Below are positions 41,416-49,848 of a stretch of 64,000 nt of DNA, piece after piece. The stretch lies in assembly GCA_016703645.1 (NCBI GenBank), contig JADJBR010000009.1:1313501-1377500 (forward strand), in the 5' to 3' direction. The stretch's first letter is position 1; each line of letters starts with the position of its first letter. The DNA is from Zoogloea sp. Lineage in GTDB: Bacteria > Pseudomonadota > Gammaproteobacteria > Burkholderiales > Rhodocyclaceae. A program made the position numbers and the translations under genes. The notes beneath the pieces were generated by a model. It was given only the letters and a program-made list of their open reading frames with translations. It made no database searches and was not told the origin of the DNA.

Positions 41416-42420
41416 TCAGCCTTGTTTCAGGCGGTATGCCCTGGGCGCCAGCCCGGTCCAGCGCCTGAAGGCCCTGGAGAAGGCGCTCTGCTCGGAGAAG
41501 CCGAGCAGGAAGGCGATCTCGGTGAGGCTCTTGCTGGGGTCGCCCATGTAGCGCCGGGCCAGTTCGGCCCGCGTGTCATCCACCACCCGCTTGTAGGACC
41601 AGCCATGCTCGCTCAGGCGCCGCTGCATGCTGCGACGGCTCAGCCCCATGGCGCTGGCCAGTTCGGCCTCCGAGGGTTCGCCGGAGGTCAGGTGGCGCAA
41701 TAGCCAGGCACGGCAGCGGGTCACCAGATCGTCGGCCACCAATTCGTTCAGCTGCCCGGCGAGGATCCCGTCGAAGGTGATCGCGAGGGCCGTGTTGGCG
41801 GTGGGTAGCGGCGTGTCCACCGTGGCCAGGTCGATCAGGAAGCTGTCTTCTTCCTGCCCGAAGCACACCTCTCCACCAAAAAAGGCGTCGTAGGGGCGTG
41901 TGTCAGCCGGCGTGGGGCGGCGCAGGCGCACCCGCAGGGGGGCCAGACGCGCCCCGAAGTTGGTGCGACACATGTCCACCAGGATCGACAGGGCAAAGTC
42001 GGCGATGGGCCAGCCGACCGGATCCTTGCCACGCCCATGGTCGTAGACGAAGCGCAGGCCTTCGGGCTGGTCTACGCAGGTGTAGCTGAAGCGATTGCCG
42101 AGTATCCGCGCATAGCGCTCCATGCGCAGAAGCCCCTTGCGCAGGGTGGCGCTCGACAGCCAGGCGTAGCCGAGGGTGCCCAGGTTGGAGGGGTGCCAGT
42201 ATTCGGCGGAGCGCAGGCCGAAGGCCGGATTGGGGATGGCCTCCATGGCCCGCCGGAAGAAGACATCGGACAGCCGGCTCGGCAGGCGGGCGTTGGGTTG
42301 GCGCAGCACGCTCTCCCCAATGCCCACCTCGTCCATCACCCGGGCCACGTCCAGGCCCTGGGCTTCCATCATTCGCAACATCATCAGCCAGACGGTTGCC
42401 AGGGAGGTCTCCCGCACCAT
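41416..42420 (-). CDS. AraC-family transcriptional regulator (arabinose-binding-like N-domain)
   Basis: A 334-residue regulator with the AraC_N/'Arabinose_bd' type ligand domain (about residues 20-200: LGTLGYAWLSSATLRKGL, FVYDHGRG, RVRLRRPTPADTRPYDAFFGG) and a C-terminal double HTH (SEAELASAMGLSRRSMQRRLSEHG; SLTEIAFLLGFSEQSAFSRAFRRWTGLAPRAYR). AAGGA precedes ATG 42420. It is divergent from the GGDEF-EAL gene and is clearly paralogous to the regulator at 62609-63616. The ligand is unknown; family members often control fatty-acid or aromatic metabolism. Confidence 0.93.
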   Translation of the reverse strand: MVRETSLATVWLMMLRMMEAQGLDVARVMDEVGIGESVLRQPNARLPSRLSDVFFRRAMEAIPNPAFGLRSAEYWHPSNLGTLGYAWLSSATLRKGLLRMERYARILGNRFSYTCVDQPEGLRFVYDHGRGKDPVGWPIADFALSILVDMCRTNFGARLAPLRVRLRRPTPADTRPYDAFFGGEVCFGQEEDSFLIDLATVDTPLPTANTALAITFDGILAGQLNELVADDLVTRCRAWLLRHLTSGEPSEAELASAMGLSRRSMQRRLSEHGWSYKRVVDDTRAELARRYMGDPSKSLTEIAFLLGFSEQSAFSRAFRRWTGLAPRAYRLKQG

Positions 42421-42582
42421 GCTATGTCCTTGAATTTAATCCTTTGGCGGAGATGGTCATGCGAATGGCGGGGGGCGTCAAGCTCTGCGGGACGAGGATT
42501 TCTATCCTGATGCCTGTCTGCTCTGCACGACCCTGCCAGGGTGAGGGAGCAGGCTTGCTATTCATTCCGGGATACCCAGATC

Positions 42583-43893
42583 ATGCCCGACAAGCACGCC
42601 GTCATCGACCCCATCACCGGCTTCCTCGACCGCCGTAGCTGCCTGCATGCCGCCCATCGCATGCTGGCTGCGGCGGAGAGCACGAGGCAGCCCCTTGCCG
42701 CCCTGTGGATCGATCTTGATCGATTCCGCCAGATCAATGCGTCCTTCGGCCACGCGGCCGGGGATGAGGTGATTGCCCGGGTGGCCGGACGCATTCGCAT
42801 GGTGCTGCCTTCCGGCGGCCATCTGCTGGCGCGCATGGGCAGCGACGAATTCGTGGTCATGCTGCGTGGGGAAGACCGGCCCGTGGCCGAAGCCTTTGGC
42901 CGTCTGCTGCTGGTCACCATCGAGCAGTCCCTGTGCATCGACGAAATCCTGATCCACCCGTCCGCCAGCATCGGGGTTGCCCTGCTGCAGGCCGGAGATG
43001 ACGCCCTGTCCCTGCTTGAGCGTGCCGATCGGGCCATGGGGGAAGCCAAGCGTCAGGGGGGCGGCCGGCTGGAGATGGCGGCCGGCGAGGTGCTGCCGGG
43101 CTATCACGGCGTCTCCCTCGCCCGCGAGGAGCTGGCCATCGAGGCGGACCTTCATGCCGCCCTCGACAGCGGGGGGCTGTCCCTCGAATACCAGCCCATC
43201 GTGTCGCGCGATGGCCGCGTCGAGGCCGTGGAGGCCCTGATGCGCTGCAAGGTGTTCGGGCGCAACCTCACGCCGGACCGTTTCATCCCGGTGGCCGAGA
43301 AGTCCGGCTTGATCATCCGTCTGGGGGAGTGGAGCCTGCTGCAGGGCGCGCGCTTTGCCGCCCGCCTGCGCGACGAGGGCCGGCCCACCAAGGTGGCCAT
43401 CAATGTGTCGCGGGCCCAGCTCACCTCGCCGGAGTTTCTGCCGGCCCTGCATGGGGCGCTGCTGTGTGCCGACATCAGCCCGGAGCTGCTTGAACTGGAG
43501 CTGACCGAGTCACTGGCGATGGAACTGGCCGACGTGGTCCAGGACAACCTGCGGCGCGTCCGGGAAGCCGGCGTGGGGCTGGCCATCGATGACTTCGGCA
43601 CGGGCTTTTCCAGCCTGTCCAGCCTGAAGGATCTGCCCGCGACCAAGCTCAAGCTCGACAAGTCCTTCATCCAGGTGTTGCCCGAAGACCGGCGCGCCCT
43701 GGCAGTGGTCAAGGCCGCCACCCGGATGGGGCGCGAACTGGGCATGGTGGTGGTGGCCGAGGGGGTCGAGACCGACGCCCAGCGGCAATGCCTGGAGGAG
43801 GCTGGAGTTGACGCCCTGCAGGGCTTCGCGCTGGCCCGGCCGATGCCCGAAGACCTATTGCTCAACTGGCTCAAACAGAGGAACAGCCCATGA
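42583..43893 (+). CDS. GGDEF-EAL protein, probable cyclic-di-GMP phosphodiesterase
   Basis: A 436-residue cytoplasmic protein without membrane helices. The GGDEF domain (about 8-165) has a degenerate signature, GSDEF at 86-90, and no clear inhibitory RxxD site. The EAL domain (about 178-430) keeps its catalytic set: E217 in EALMR, INVSRAQL, ELELTES, DDFGTGFSS, KLKLDKSF and VAEGVET. I infer that it hydrolyses cyclic-di-GMP and that the GGDEF half may only sense GTP. Start choice is ATG 42583; GTG 42541 would add 14 residues. It overlaps the HDOD gene by 4 bases. Confidence 0.92.
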   Translation: MPDKHAVIDPITGFLDRRSCLHAAHRMLAAAESTRQPLAALWIDLDRFRQINASFGHAAGDEVIARVAGRIRMVLPSGGHLLARMGSDEFVVMLRGEDRPVAEAFGRLLLVTIEQSLCIDEILIHPSASIGVALLQAGDDALSLLERADRAMGEAKRQGGGRLEMAAGEVLPGYHGVSLAREELAIEADLHAALDSGGLSLEYQPIVSRDGRVEAVEALMRCKVFGRNLTPDRFIPVAEKSGLIIRLGEWSLLQGARFAARLRDEGRPTKVAINVSRAQLTSPEFLPALHGALLCADISPELLELELTESLAMELADVVQDNLRRVREAGVGLAIDDFGTGFSSLSSLKDLPATKLKLDKSFIQVLPEDRRALAVVKAATRMGRELGMVVVAEGVETDAQRQCLEEAGVDALQGFALARPMPEDLLLNWLKQRNSP

Positions 43894-44765
43894 CCCGCCT
43901 GGACACCCCATCGATGCCGTCTGTGGACGGCGTGCTGCAGCAGAGCATTCACGACATCGACATTCCCCCGCGGCCCAAGATCATCGACCAGATCCGCGCC
44001 GAGATGAACAGCGATGCACCCAATCTCCGGGGCATCGCCGGGCTCATCAACCTCGATGTGAGCCTTGCTGCGGGTCTCATCAAGACGGCCAACTCGCCCT
44101 ACTTCGGCTTCGGCCGGCGGGCGCGGTCGGCCCACGAGGCCTTGACCATGTTGGGCCTTGACGTGACCTGCCGCGCCATCGCCGCCATCAGCCTGCGTCG
44201 TGCCTTTCCCAATAGCGCCCACTATGAGCGCTTCTGGCATGCCTCGGCGAGCGTGGCCACCCTTTCCGGCTGGCTCGCCCAGCAGCGCCGCGTGCCGGGC
44301 GTGCGCGCCGACGACGCCTACACCTATGGGCTGTTCAGGGACTGCGGCATCGTCATCCTGCTGCGCCGATATCCCGCCTATCAGGGCATCCTGGCCGGCG
44401 CCAACCTGGACCGGGACATGCCCTTCACGGCGGTGGAGCAGGCCGCCCTGCCCACCGACCATACCGTTGTCGGCTGCCTGCTCGCCCAGAACTGGTGGCT
44501 GCCGGGCGAGATCTGCGCCGCCATCCGCCACCACCATAGCCTGCTGGCGCTGGTGGAGCCGGTGTCGCCCCTGAAGATGCCGGGCCGGTATCTGGTGGCC
44601 ATCGCCCAGACCGCCGAATACCTCCTCCAGCAGCTCACGGGGGGCAGCCGCACGGAAGAGTGGGCCAAGCTCGGCCCCGCCTGCTGTGATCTCCTCGGGC
44701 TCGACGACGCGGGTTTGGCAGAGATTTGCCGCGAGGCAGAACCACTCCTTCACTTGGTGGAGTGA
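43890..44765 (+). CDS. HDOD-domain signalling protein
   Basis: A 291-residue protein with an HDOD domain (residues about 20-215: IPPRPKIIDQIRAEMNS, LAAGLIKTANSPYFGFGRR, ALTMLGLDVTCRAIAAISLR). These domains adopt the HD fold without the usual metal ligands and act as scaffolds in signalling. Its start overlaps the stop of the GGDEF-EAL gene (ATGA), so the two should be made together and may act in one cyclic-di-GMP pathway. Confidence 0.9.
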   Translation: MTRLDTPSMPSVDGVLQQSIHDIDIPPRPKIIDQIRAEMNSDAPNLRGIAGLINLDVSLAAGLIKTANSPYFGFGRRARSAHEALTMLGLDVTCRAIAAISLRRAFPNSAHYERFWHASASVATLSGWLAQQRRVPGVRADDAYTYGLFRDCGIVILLRRYPAYQGILAGANLDRDMPFTAVEQAALPTDHTVVGCLLAQNWWLPGEICAAIRHHHSLLALVEPVSPLKMPGRYLVAIAQTAEYLLQQLTGGSRTEEWAKLGPACCDLLGLDDAGLAEICREAEPLLHLVE

Positions 44766-44915
44766 ACACCCGGTCGGCCTGCGCTGACCGGCTGAGGGCT
44801 GCCCGAGCTCAGCGTTCGGGATAGCTGACATGGTTGTTGGTGGATATGTCATATAAATAATCTGTGGTAACTTTCGGTACTTTCCCGATTCAACGTGCTC
44901 ACGAAGGAGTTCGCC

Positions 44916-45350
44916 ATGAGAAAGCTGGTCGCCCTGTGCATGATCTCTGCAAGCCTTGTGGGCTGCGCATCCGTTCCCATGGGGGATCCCGCCAGGGATC
45001 TCACACTGAAGCAGTTCGATGTGGCGCCGGACAAGGCCGGGGTGTACATCTACCGGAACGAATTGATCGGACGTGCAGTGAAGATGGACGTGGAGGTGGA
45101 TGGAAAACCCATCGGGCAGACCGCTGCCCAGTCCTACCTGTACCGCGAACTCACTCCGGGAAAGCACACCGTGACCGCCAAGGCGGAGAACATGGACTCC
45201 CTGGAGATTGATGCACAGCCTGGAAAACTGAGCTTCATCTGGCAGGAGGTGAAGATGGGCGTCGTGTTTGCCCGGACGAAGCTCCACCTTGTTGATGAGA
45301 AGACAGGGCGCAGCGGCGTGATGGGAACCCGTCTGGCCGAGGGGCTGTAA
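44916..45350 (+). CDS. DUF2846-type lipoprotein
   Basis: A 144-residue lipoprotein with signal LCMISASLVGC and a beta-rich domain containing VYIYRNELIGRAVKMDVEVDG, KPIGQTAAQSYLYREL and PGKHTVTAKAEN, the pattern of the DUF2846 family (related to PEGA). AAGGAG lies seven bases before ATG 44916. It is preceded by an AT-rich promoter-like region and converges on the DUF4105 gene. Function unknown; the family occurs in envelope lipoproteins. Confidence 0.85.
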   Translation: MRKLVALCMISASLVGCASVPMGDPARDLTLKQFDVAPDKAGVYIYRNELIGRAVKMDVEVDGKPIGQTAAQSYLYRELTPGKHTVTAKAENMDSLEIDAQPGKLSFIWQEVKMGVVFARTKLHLVDEKTGRSGVMGTRLAEGL

Positions 45351-45391
45351 GTGTCCCGCCCGGTGTGTCACGGCCGCTCGGCAGGCGGGCG

Positions 45392-47029
45392 CTAGAAGTA
45401 GCGTCGGAGCCCGAGCATCAGGCTCCGGACTGCCGGAAAGCCGTCTCCCCGGGTCTGCAGAAGCTGCCCGACAAGGGTGTGATCCCGGTCCAGTGGCAGT
45501 CCTGTGGCGATCTCCATGGAATCGACGGTGCGCCCACCGTCGACAAAAGTCTGCCGGCTGGCTGCGCCCGTGAGTGCGATCCCCGAGCGGCCCTGGTAGG
45601 CAAAGCCCAGGCGAGGCCCAAGGCCCAGAGTCGCGGAGTGGGGCGTGCCCGCCAGGCGAAGCTCCAGCAGCCCATGAATCATCACTGGGCCGACCTGCCT
45701 GCCGAAGCCTGCGCCAAAGTGGCTCTGCAGGCTGAGGGCATCATGCACCAGCGAGTGCGGAACATGCCGGCGGGACAGGCCCAGTCCGGCGCGCCAGACG
45801 GGCGACCATCCGTCACCGGCGGGGGTCTGCAGCGACTGGATGTCCACCAGATCGGCAGACTCGACGCGCAGGGATCCCCTGGCTCCGCGCAAGCCCAGTC
45901 TGAAGAAATCGATGCCCGCGCCGGGCGGATAGCCGTCGGCCGGATCCAGCAGATTGTGATAGCCCCCGGCAAGGGTGAAGGAGACCGCGTCTGCGTGATC
46001 TCTGCCCCGGGTGGCCCGGCCTGCTCCGATCTCGATCTGGCGGGAAGCGTGGCCTGCGTATGGTGCAGCGATGCCGGCGTCGGCGGCTGCGATCAGTTCG
46101 GCGCGGGGCGAGACCAGATGCACCGTGCCCCGTTCCGCCCCCTCGGCCACGATGGCCTTGAAGACGTCCTGGGGTACCACGATGGGGCCCGGGGCGTGGG
46201 CAAGCCGCGCGTATGGCTCGATCACCCCCAGGACGTCCAGCATGCGGCTCCCGCAGTTTTCGTCCAGGAAGTAGTACGGAAAGCTGACGTTCTTCAGTTC
46301 CCAGATGTGATCGACCAGGGTTTCGGTCTGGGCTGCGGTGAGGGGCAGCCGGTATTCCCACATGGCGCGCTGTTCCAGGTGCTGGTACTCGCGCAGCTTC
46401 TGGTAGTAGGGCAGCACCGAGAATTGGCCTGTATAGCGGCCGGTGAGGCCCTTGAAGGGATAGCTCAGGCTGTCCTCGGCGGGCACCCTTGCGGCGAAGT
46501 TGACCGCGTAGGAGAGCAGGGCGGGGCGGTCGCTGTCGAAACGCAGCAGGGTGTGGCCGAACATGGACGAGGGGCTGCCCATGTAGGCCGAGGCAAAAAG
46601 CAGGGTGACGCCCCGGGCGCCGATCTCGGCTTTCCAGCGGGCAAGCTCGGGGCAGTCCCGCGATCCGGGGGTCGCCGTGAGACCGGACTGGGCCTCCAGC
46701 CAGCGGGTGCGCGCGGGAAAGGCGCAGGCAAACCTTCGGGCATCCGCCGGGGGGCCATGCAAGCGATCCAGGCTTGCCTGGAGTTCGGCCTGGGGGTCGT
46801 CACGACCGGTGGCGGAGACGAAGAAATGCGCATCGGGGACGTCGCTGCGGTGGTGGACGTTGCCGTTGGGTCGGTAATGGAGCAGGTTCAGCCAGGCCGC
46901 GGCGGGGACGGCAGCGGATGTGGCTGCTGGCGGCGCGGGCAGGCAGGCGGGGGAGAACAAGCTCCCGGCGAGGAGTGCAGTCAGGGTTCTCCTGCGCAGA
47001 ACGGGACAGGTGCCTGATCCATATGGCAT
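45392..47029 (-). CDS. DUF4105 (Lnb N-terminal-like) envelope protein
   Basis: A 545-residue exported protein. The N-terminal signal includes LTALLAGSLFSPACL (possibly lipidated). The DUF4105 domain lies at about residues 120-290 with the family hallmark ASAYMGSPSSMFGHTLLRF (His and surrounding Ser), SYAVNFAA, GRYTGQFSVLPYY and LDENCGSRML. The C-terminal 250 residues are beta-rich and may form an outer-membrane-type barrel, ending LMLGLRRYF with a terminal Phe as in many outer-membrane proteins. Related to the N-domain of lacto-N-biosidase and to papain-like peptidase folds; catalytic role is not proven. Confidence 0.88.
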   Translation of the reverse strand: MPYGSGTCPVLRRRTLTALLAGSLFSPACLPAPPAATSAAVPAAAWLNLLHYRPNGNVHHRSDVPDAHFFVSATGRDDPQAELQASLDRLHGPPADARRFACAFPARTRWLEAQSGLTATPGSRDCPELARWKAEIGARGVTLLFASAYMGSPSSMFGHTLLRFDSDRPALLSYAVNFAARVPAEDSLSYPFKGLTGRYTGQFSVLPYYQKLREYQHLEQRAMWEYRLPLTAAQTETLVDHIWELKNVSFPYYFLDENCGSRMLDVLGVIEPYARLAHAPGPIVVPQDVFKAIVAEGAERGTVHLVSPRAELIAAADAGIAAPYAGHASRQIEIGAGRATRGRDHADAVSFTLAGGYHNLLDPADGYPPGAGIDFFRLGLRGARGSLRVESADLVDIQSLQTPAGDGWSPVWRAGLGLSRRHVPHSLVHDALSLQSHFGAGFGRQVGPVMIHGLLELRLAGTPHSATLGLGPRLGFAYQGRSGIALTGAASRQTFVDGGRTVDSMEIATGLPLDRDHTLVGQLLQTRGDGFPAVRSLMLGLRRYF

Positions 47030-47098
47030 GATAATTAATCTATATTGAATCTCGGTTCCTGATAATATATTTATTTATCATAAAAAGAGGGAATCGTG

Positions 47099-47725
47099 AT
47101 GTTCAGAAAGTTGTTTTGGGCACTGCTGGCTGTTTCCGTCCTGGTGGCGACGGGCTGTGCCACCATCGTCAGCACCAAGACCCAACTCGTGTCCTTCCAG
47201 TCTTCTCCGGCAGGCGCCACGGTGCTCATTGATGGCCGTCCCATTGGCCAGACGCCCTTGAGCCTCCAGCTCGAAAGAAAGAACAATCAGGCACTGGTGA
47301 TCCGCAAGGAGGGTTACAAGGAGTTCTCCACCACCATGAGCACCACCCTGAATGGCTGGTTCTTCGGCAACATTGTCCTTGGCGGGCTGCCTGGCTCGAC
47401 CACCGATGCCGCCACGGGCGCGATGCACGAGTACGCCCCCAATCAGTTCCTGGTCGCCCTGGAGCCCGAAGGCAGCAACGCCGCGACCAGCAAGACCGAG
47501 AAATCGAAGGCCGACAAGATCCGCGAGTTCGTGCTGCTGAGCTACAACCCGCTTTCCGCCGACATCAAGGCCGGGTCGGGCAACTACCTCAACAGCCTGT
47601 TGAACCAGCTGGAAGTTGGCACCGAAAATCGCGAGCAGGCCATCACCCGTATCAAGGGCTTGCACCAGGCCTACCCGGACATGCAGCAATTTGCCGATCA
47701 ATTGATCGCAAGCTTCCAGAAGTAA
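47099..47725 (+). CDS. PEGA-domain lipoprotein
   Basis: A 208-residue lipoprotein with signal FWALLAVSVLVATGC and one PEGA repeat (FQSSPAGATVLIDGRPIGQTPLSLQL...NQALVIRKEGYKEF). A hydrophobic glycine-rich segment (NGWFFGNIVLGGLPGST) and a charged helical C-terminus follow. AAGAGGG lies upstream of ATG 47099; GTG 47096 is directly in front and could also serve. The upstream 60 bases are AT-rich. It ends at a hairpin terminator. Its role is unknown; it shares the 'DG(K/R)PIGQT' motif with the DUF2846 lipoprotein on the other side of the DUF4105 gene. Confidence 0.87.
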   Translation: MFRKLFWALLAVSVLVATGCATIVSTKTQLVSFQSSPAGATVLIDGRPIGQTPLSLQLERKNNQALVIRKEGYKEFSTTMSTTLNGWFFGNIVLGGLPGSTTDAATGAMHEYAPNQFLVALEPEGSNAATSKTEKSKADKIREFVLLSYNPLSADIKAGSGNYLNSLLNQLEVGTENREQAITRIKGLHQAYPDMQQFADQLIASFQK

Positions 47726-47750
47726 ACCCGGCCTGCCGGTGCCCCAAAAA

Positions 47751-47774
47751 GGAAGCCACCCGAGGGTGGCTTCC
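47751..47774 (+). terminator. Intrinsic terminator after the PEGA lipoprotein gene
   Basis: GGAAGCCACCC and GGGTGGCTTCC pair perfectly around a two-base loop region, with A-rich sequence before and T/C-rich after. It sits 25 bases past the stop, between convergent genes. Confidence 0.7.
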
Positions 47775-47797
47775 TTGCCTTCGTGCGGGGGCCGATG

Positions 47798-48205
47798 TCA
47801 GCCCGTGCGCCGTGCCAGATCTTCTTCGAAGGCGGCGATCACGGCGGCATCCCGGCTCGGGTAGCGCTCGCCGGGAAGGTCCGCGACGTTCTGATCGGTG
47901 GGGACGTCTTCGGATTCTTCGTCGCAGAAGCGGTACAGGAAGGTGCCCGTCGGGGTGCTGAACACCTTGAACAGGGCATTGGAATAGACCACCGGCAGGG
48001 GCTGGCTGAGGCTGCCCACCTCCACATCGTAGAGTTCGCAGGCGGCGTTGAGTGCGTCGTCGTAGGTGGCTTCAAAGGGGCAGTCTTCGTAGCTGTGCTC
48101 ATCCACCGCGACACCGGCGGCTTCATAGACATAGCCATTGGCCTGGGGCACATGCCAGATGGCAAAGTCCTGGTGCTCGAAAACCTTGGTGATCTGCTCG
48201 GTCAA
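47798..48205 (-). CDS. Conserved-looking protein of unknown function
   Basis: A soluble acidic protein of about 135 residues without signal or membrane helix (EHQDFAIWHVPQANGYVYEAAGV, YSNALFKVFSTPTGTFLYRFCDEESEDV). I do not recognise a family. The start is most likely TTG at 48205, because GAGGAG lies at ideal spacing upstream; an in-frame TTG at 48220 would overlap that ribosome site, and no ATG is near. Codon use looks like that of neighbouring genes. Confidence 0.7.
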   Translation of the reverse strand: MTEQITKVFEHQDFAIWHVPQANGYVYEAAGVAVDEHSYEDCPFEATYDDALNAACELYDVEVGSLSQPLPVVYSNALFKVFSTPTGTFLYRFCDEESEDVPTDQNVADLPGERYPSRDAAVIAAFEEDLARRTG

Positions 48206-48238
48206 ATCCGTTCTCCTCAACGCGTGTGAATGAACCCT

Positions 48239-48300
48239 CTGCGACGCCCACCGTACCCTTGTACGGCTGCGTCTTTCCGGCGCGAACCCGAACGCTCGCC
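48239..48300 (+). repeat. Dispersed repeat, copy B
   Basis: Second copy of the element at 36948-37010, with the same perfect hairpin CCGTAC-CCTT-GTACGG at 48251-48266 and the flanking CTGCGACGC and CGCTCGC. As in copy A, it lies about 25 bases past the stop of a minus-strand gene and is preceded by GTGTGAAT. Confidence 0.6.
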
Positions 48301-48326
48301 AGGATTCCCTCTCAAGCTTTCAATGC

Positions 48327-48674
48327 TCACGACACGGTGAAGTGCAGGGTGCTGCCTTCAAGCTGCATGCTTCTTACCTTGATCAGTTTGCCGGGCTGCT
48401 TCTGCCGGATCACCGCCAGGCTTTCGCTGACGCCGCACCACAGGTCGGAGATCACTGATTGCTCGGTGACCTCGACGCCGCGCTGGCTGTCGCCCGTGGC
48501 GGGCAGGCGAAAGCACATGCGGGCTTCCGCGCCATGCACGACGAACCAGCCCTTGATGTCTTCCGTCCGGGCGATCTGCCAGTCGAAGCCCAGGGTGTGC
48601 AAGGCCTCGGCGAAGGGCGCGTAACCCTTTTCCATGTCCTTGAAGTTGATGGTGTCGGTGGGGAGGGTTTGCAT
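48327..48674 (-). CDS. Small protein of unknown function
   Basis: A 115-residue soluble protein (INFKDMEKGYAPFAEALHTLGFDWQIARTEDIKGWFVVHG at the front; VRSMQLEGSTLHFTVS at the end). No family is recognised and no motif suggests catalysis. It lies 39 bases after rlmA on the same strand and may share its transcript. The frame has the high third-position GC of neighbouring genes, so I take it as real. Confidence 0.7.
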   Translation of the reverse strand: MQTLPTDTINFKDMEKGYAPFAEALHTLGFDWQIARTEDIKGWFVVHGAEARMCFRLPATGDSQRGVEVTEQSVISDLWCGVSESLAVIRQKQPGKLIKVRSMQLEGSTLHFTVS

Positions 48675-48713
48675 GGGCGTGGCTCAGGTTGGGTTCCAGC
48701 AGGGGTGCAACGG

Positions 48714-49598
48714 TCAGGCCTCGACTTTAGCGGCTTCCGCGCAGTTTCGCTCGAAGCGCGTCAGGCGCACGTCCACGGTCAGGCTCAGGTGCGTGAGGGT
48801 GGTGGCGCGGGCACGCCCTTCGGCGCTGGCGCGATAGAGGTGGGGCGTCATGACCAACAGGTCGGCAATCTGCTCCGGGCTGGACAGTGCGAGCGTGTAG
48901 CGGACGGGCTCCGCCGCCGGCAGGGCGCGGAAGCCGGCCGGGGCGGCCGGGCTGGCGGGCCGCTCAGGTTTGAGGCTGGGGTAGATGATCTCGCGCAACT
49001 CACGCAGGTGGTCGGGTCCGGCATCCACCTGGACCAGCAGGCCGCCGGGCCGAAGCACCCGGGCGAACTCCGGGTACACCGGAAAGCCGAACATGCACAG
49101 CACGCGGTCCAGGGTGCCCGGCAGTACCGGCAGGTTGGCATTGCTGCCGACAACCCATCGGGTATGGCTGTCCTGCTTCGCCGCAGCAAGCACGGCCCAT
49201 TTCGAAATGTCGAGGCCCAGCAGGGCCAGGGCCTGGCCGCGCCCTTTGGCGGCGGTGGCGAGCTGGCGCAGGTAATAACCTTCGCCGCAGCCTGCGTCGA
49301 GGCAGCCGGCGGTGCTTTCGGGCGACAGGCCCGCCAGGGCGGCCTCGGTCACCGCCTGTGCGATGGGCTGGTAGACACCGGCTTCCAGGAAACGTCGACG
49401 TGCGGCGATCATCTCCTTGCTGTCACCCGGGTCGCGGGAGCGCTTGTTCTGCACCGGCAGCAGATTCACGTAGCCCTGGCTGGCGACGTCGAAGCTGTGG
49501 CCGGCGGCGCAGCGCCAGCTGGCGCCATGGGGTTCCAGGGCATTCCCATCCAGGGGGCAGGCAAGGGCCGGGAATGGAATGATCGGGGCGGAGGGCAT
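48714..49598 (-). CDS. rlmA: 23S rRNA (guanine-N1)-methyltransferase RlmA-type
   Basis: A 294-residue class I methyltransferase matching RlmA (m1G745 in E. coli 23S rRNA). The C-terminal domain has the S-adenosylmethionine motif CLDAGCGEGYYLRQL and the later FGFPVYPEFARVLRPGGLLVQV. The N-terminus has the family block GHSFDVASQGYVNLLPVQNKRSRDPGDSKEMI. The zinc site normally reads C-x2-C-x(n)-C-x3-H; here it is C14-P-L-D17 with C30 and H34, so one Cys ligand is replaced by Asp. Length is typical. Confidence 0.9.
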   Translation of the reverse strand: MPSAPIIPFPALACPLDGNALEPHGASWRCAAGHSFDVASQGYVNLLPVQNKRSRDPGDSKEMIAARRRFLEAGVYQPIAQAVTEAALAGLSPESTAGCLDAGCGEGYYLRQLATAAKGRGQALALLGLDISKWAVLAAAKQDSHTRWVVGSNANLPVLPGTLDRVLCMFGFPVYPEFARVLRPGGLLVQVDAGPDHLRELREIIYPSLKPERPASPAAPAGFRALPAAEPVRYTLALSSPEQIADLLVMTPHLYRASAEGRARATTLTHLSLTVDVRLTRFERNCAEAAKVEA

Positions 49599-49848
49599 GT
49601 CGGGGCTGCGGGAAGAGTGCCCTGGGGCACGGCGGCCCCGATGTTAGCGCGAAAGCGCGGCACCGTACCTGCGGGGTGGCAGGCCGGGCCTGGCTTGACG
49701 GGAGCAGGGCGGATCGCGCAAAGGTGAAGGGCAGGGCCGCGCGAGTCGTTTGCAGGCCTCCGCCAATGGCGGGTCCCTGACCCGCACGGAGGGCGGTGAA
49801 GGGCGACCTCCGCCGCCCCCGGAGGCCCCGTGAGGAAGGATCTTCCCC

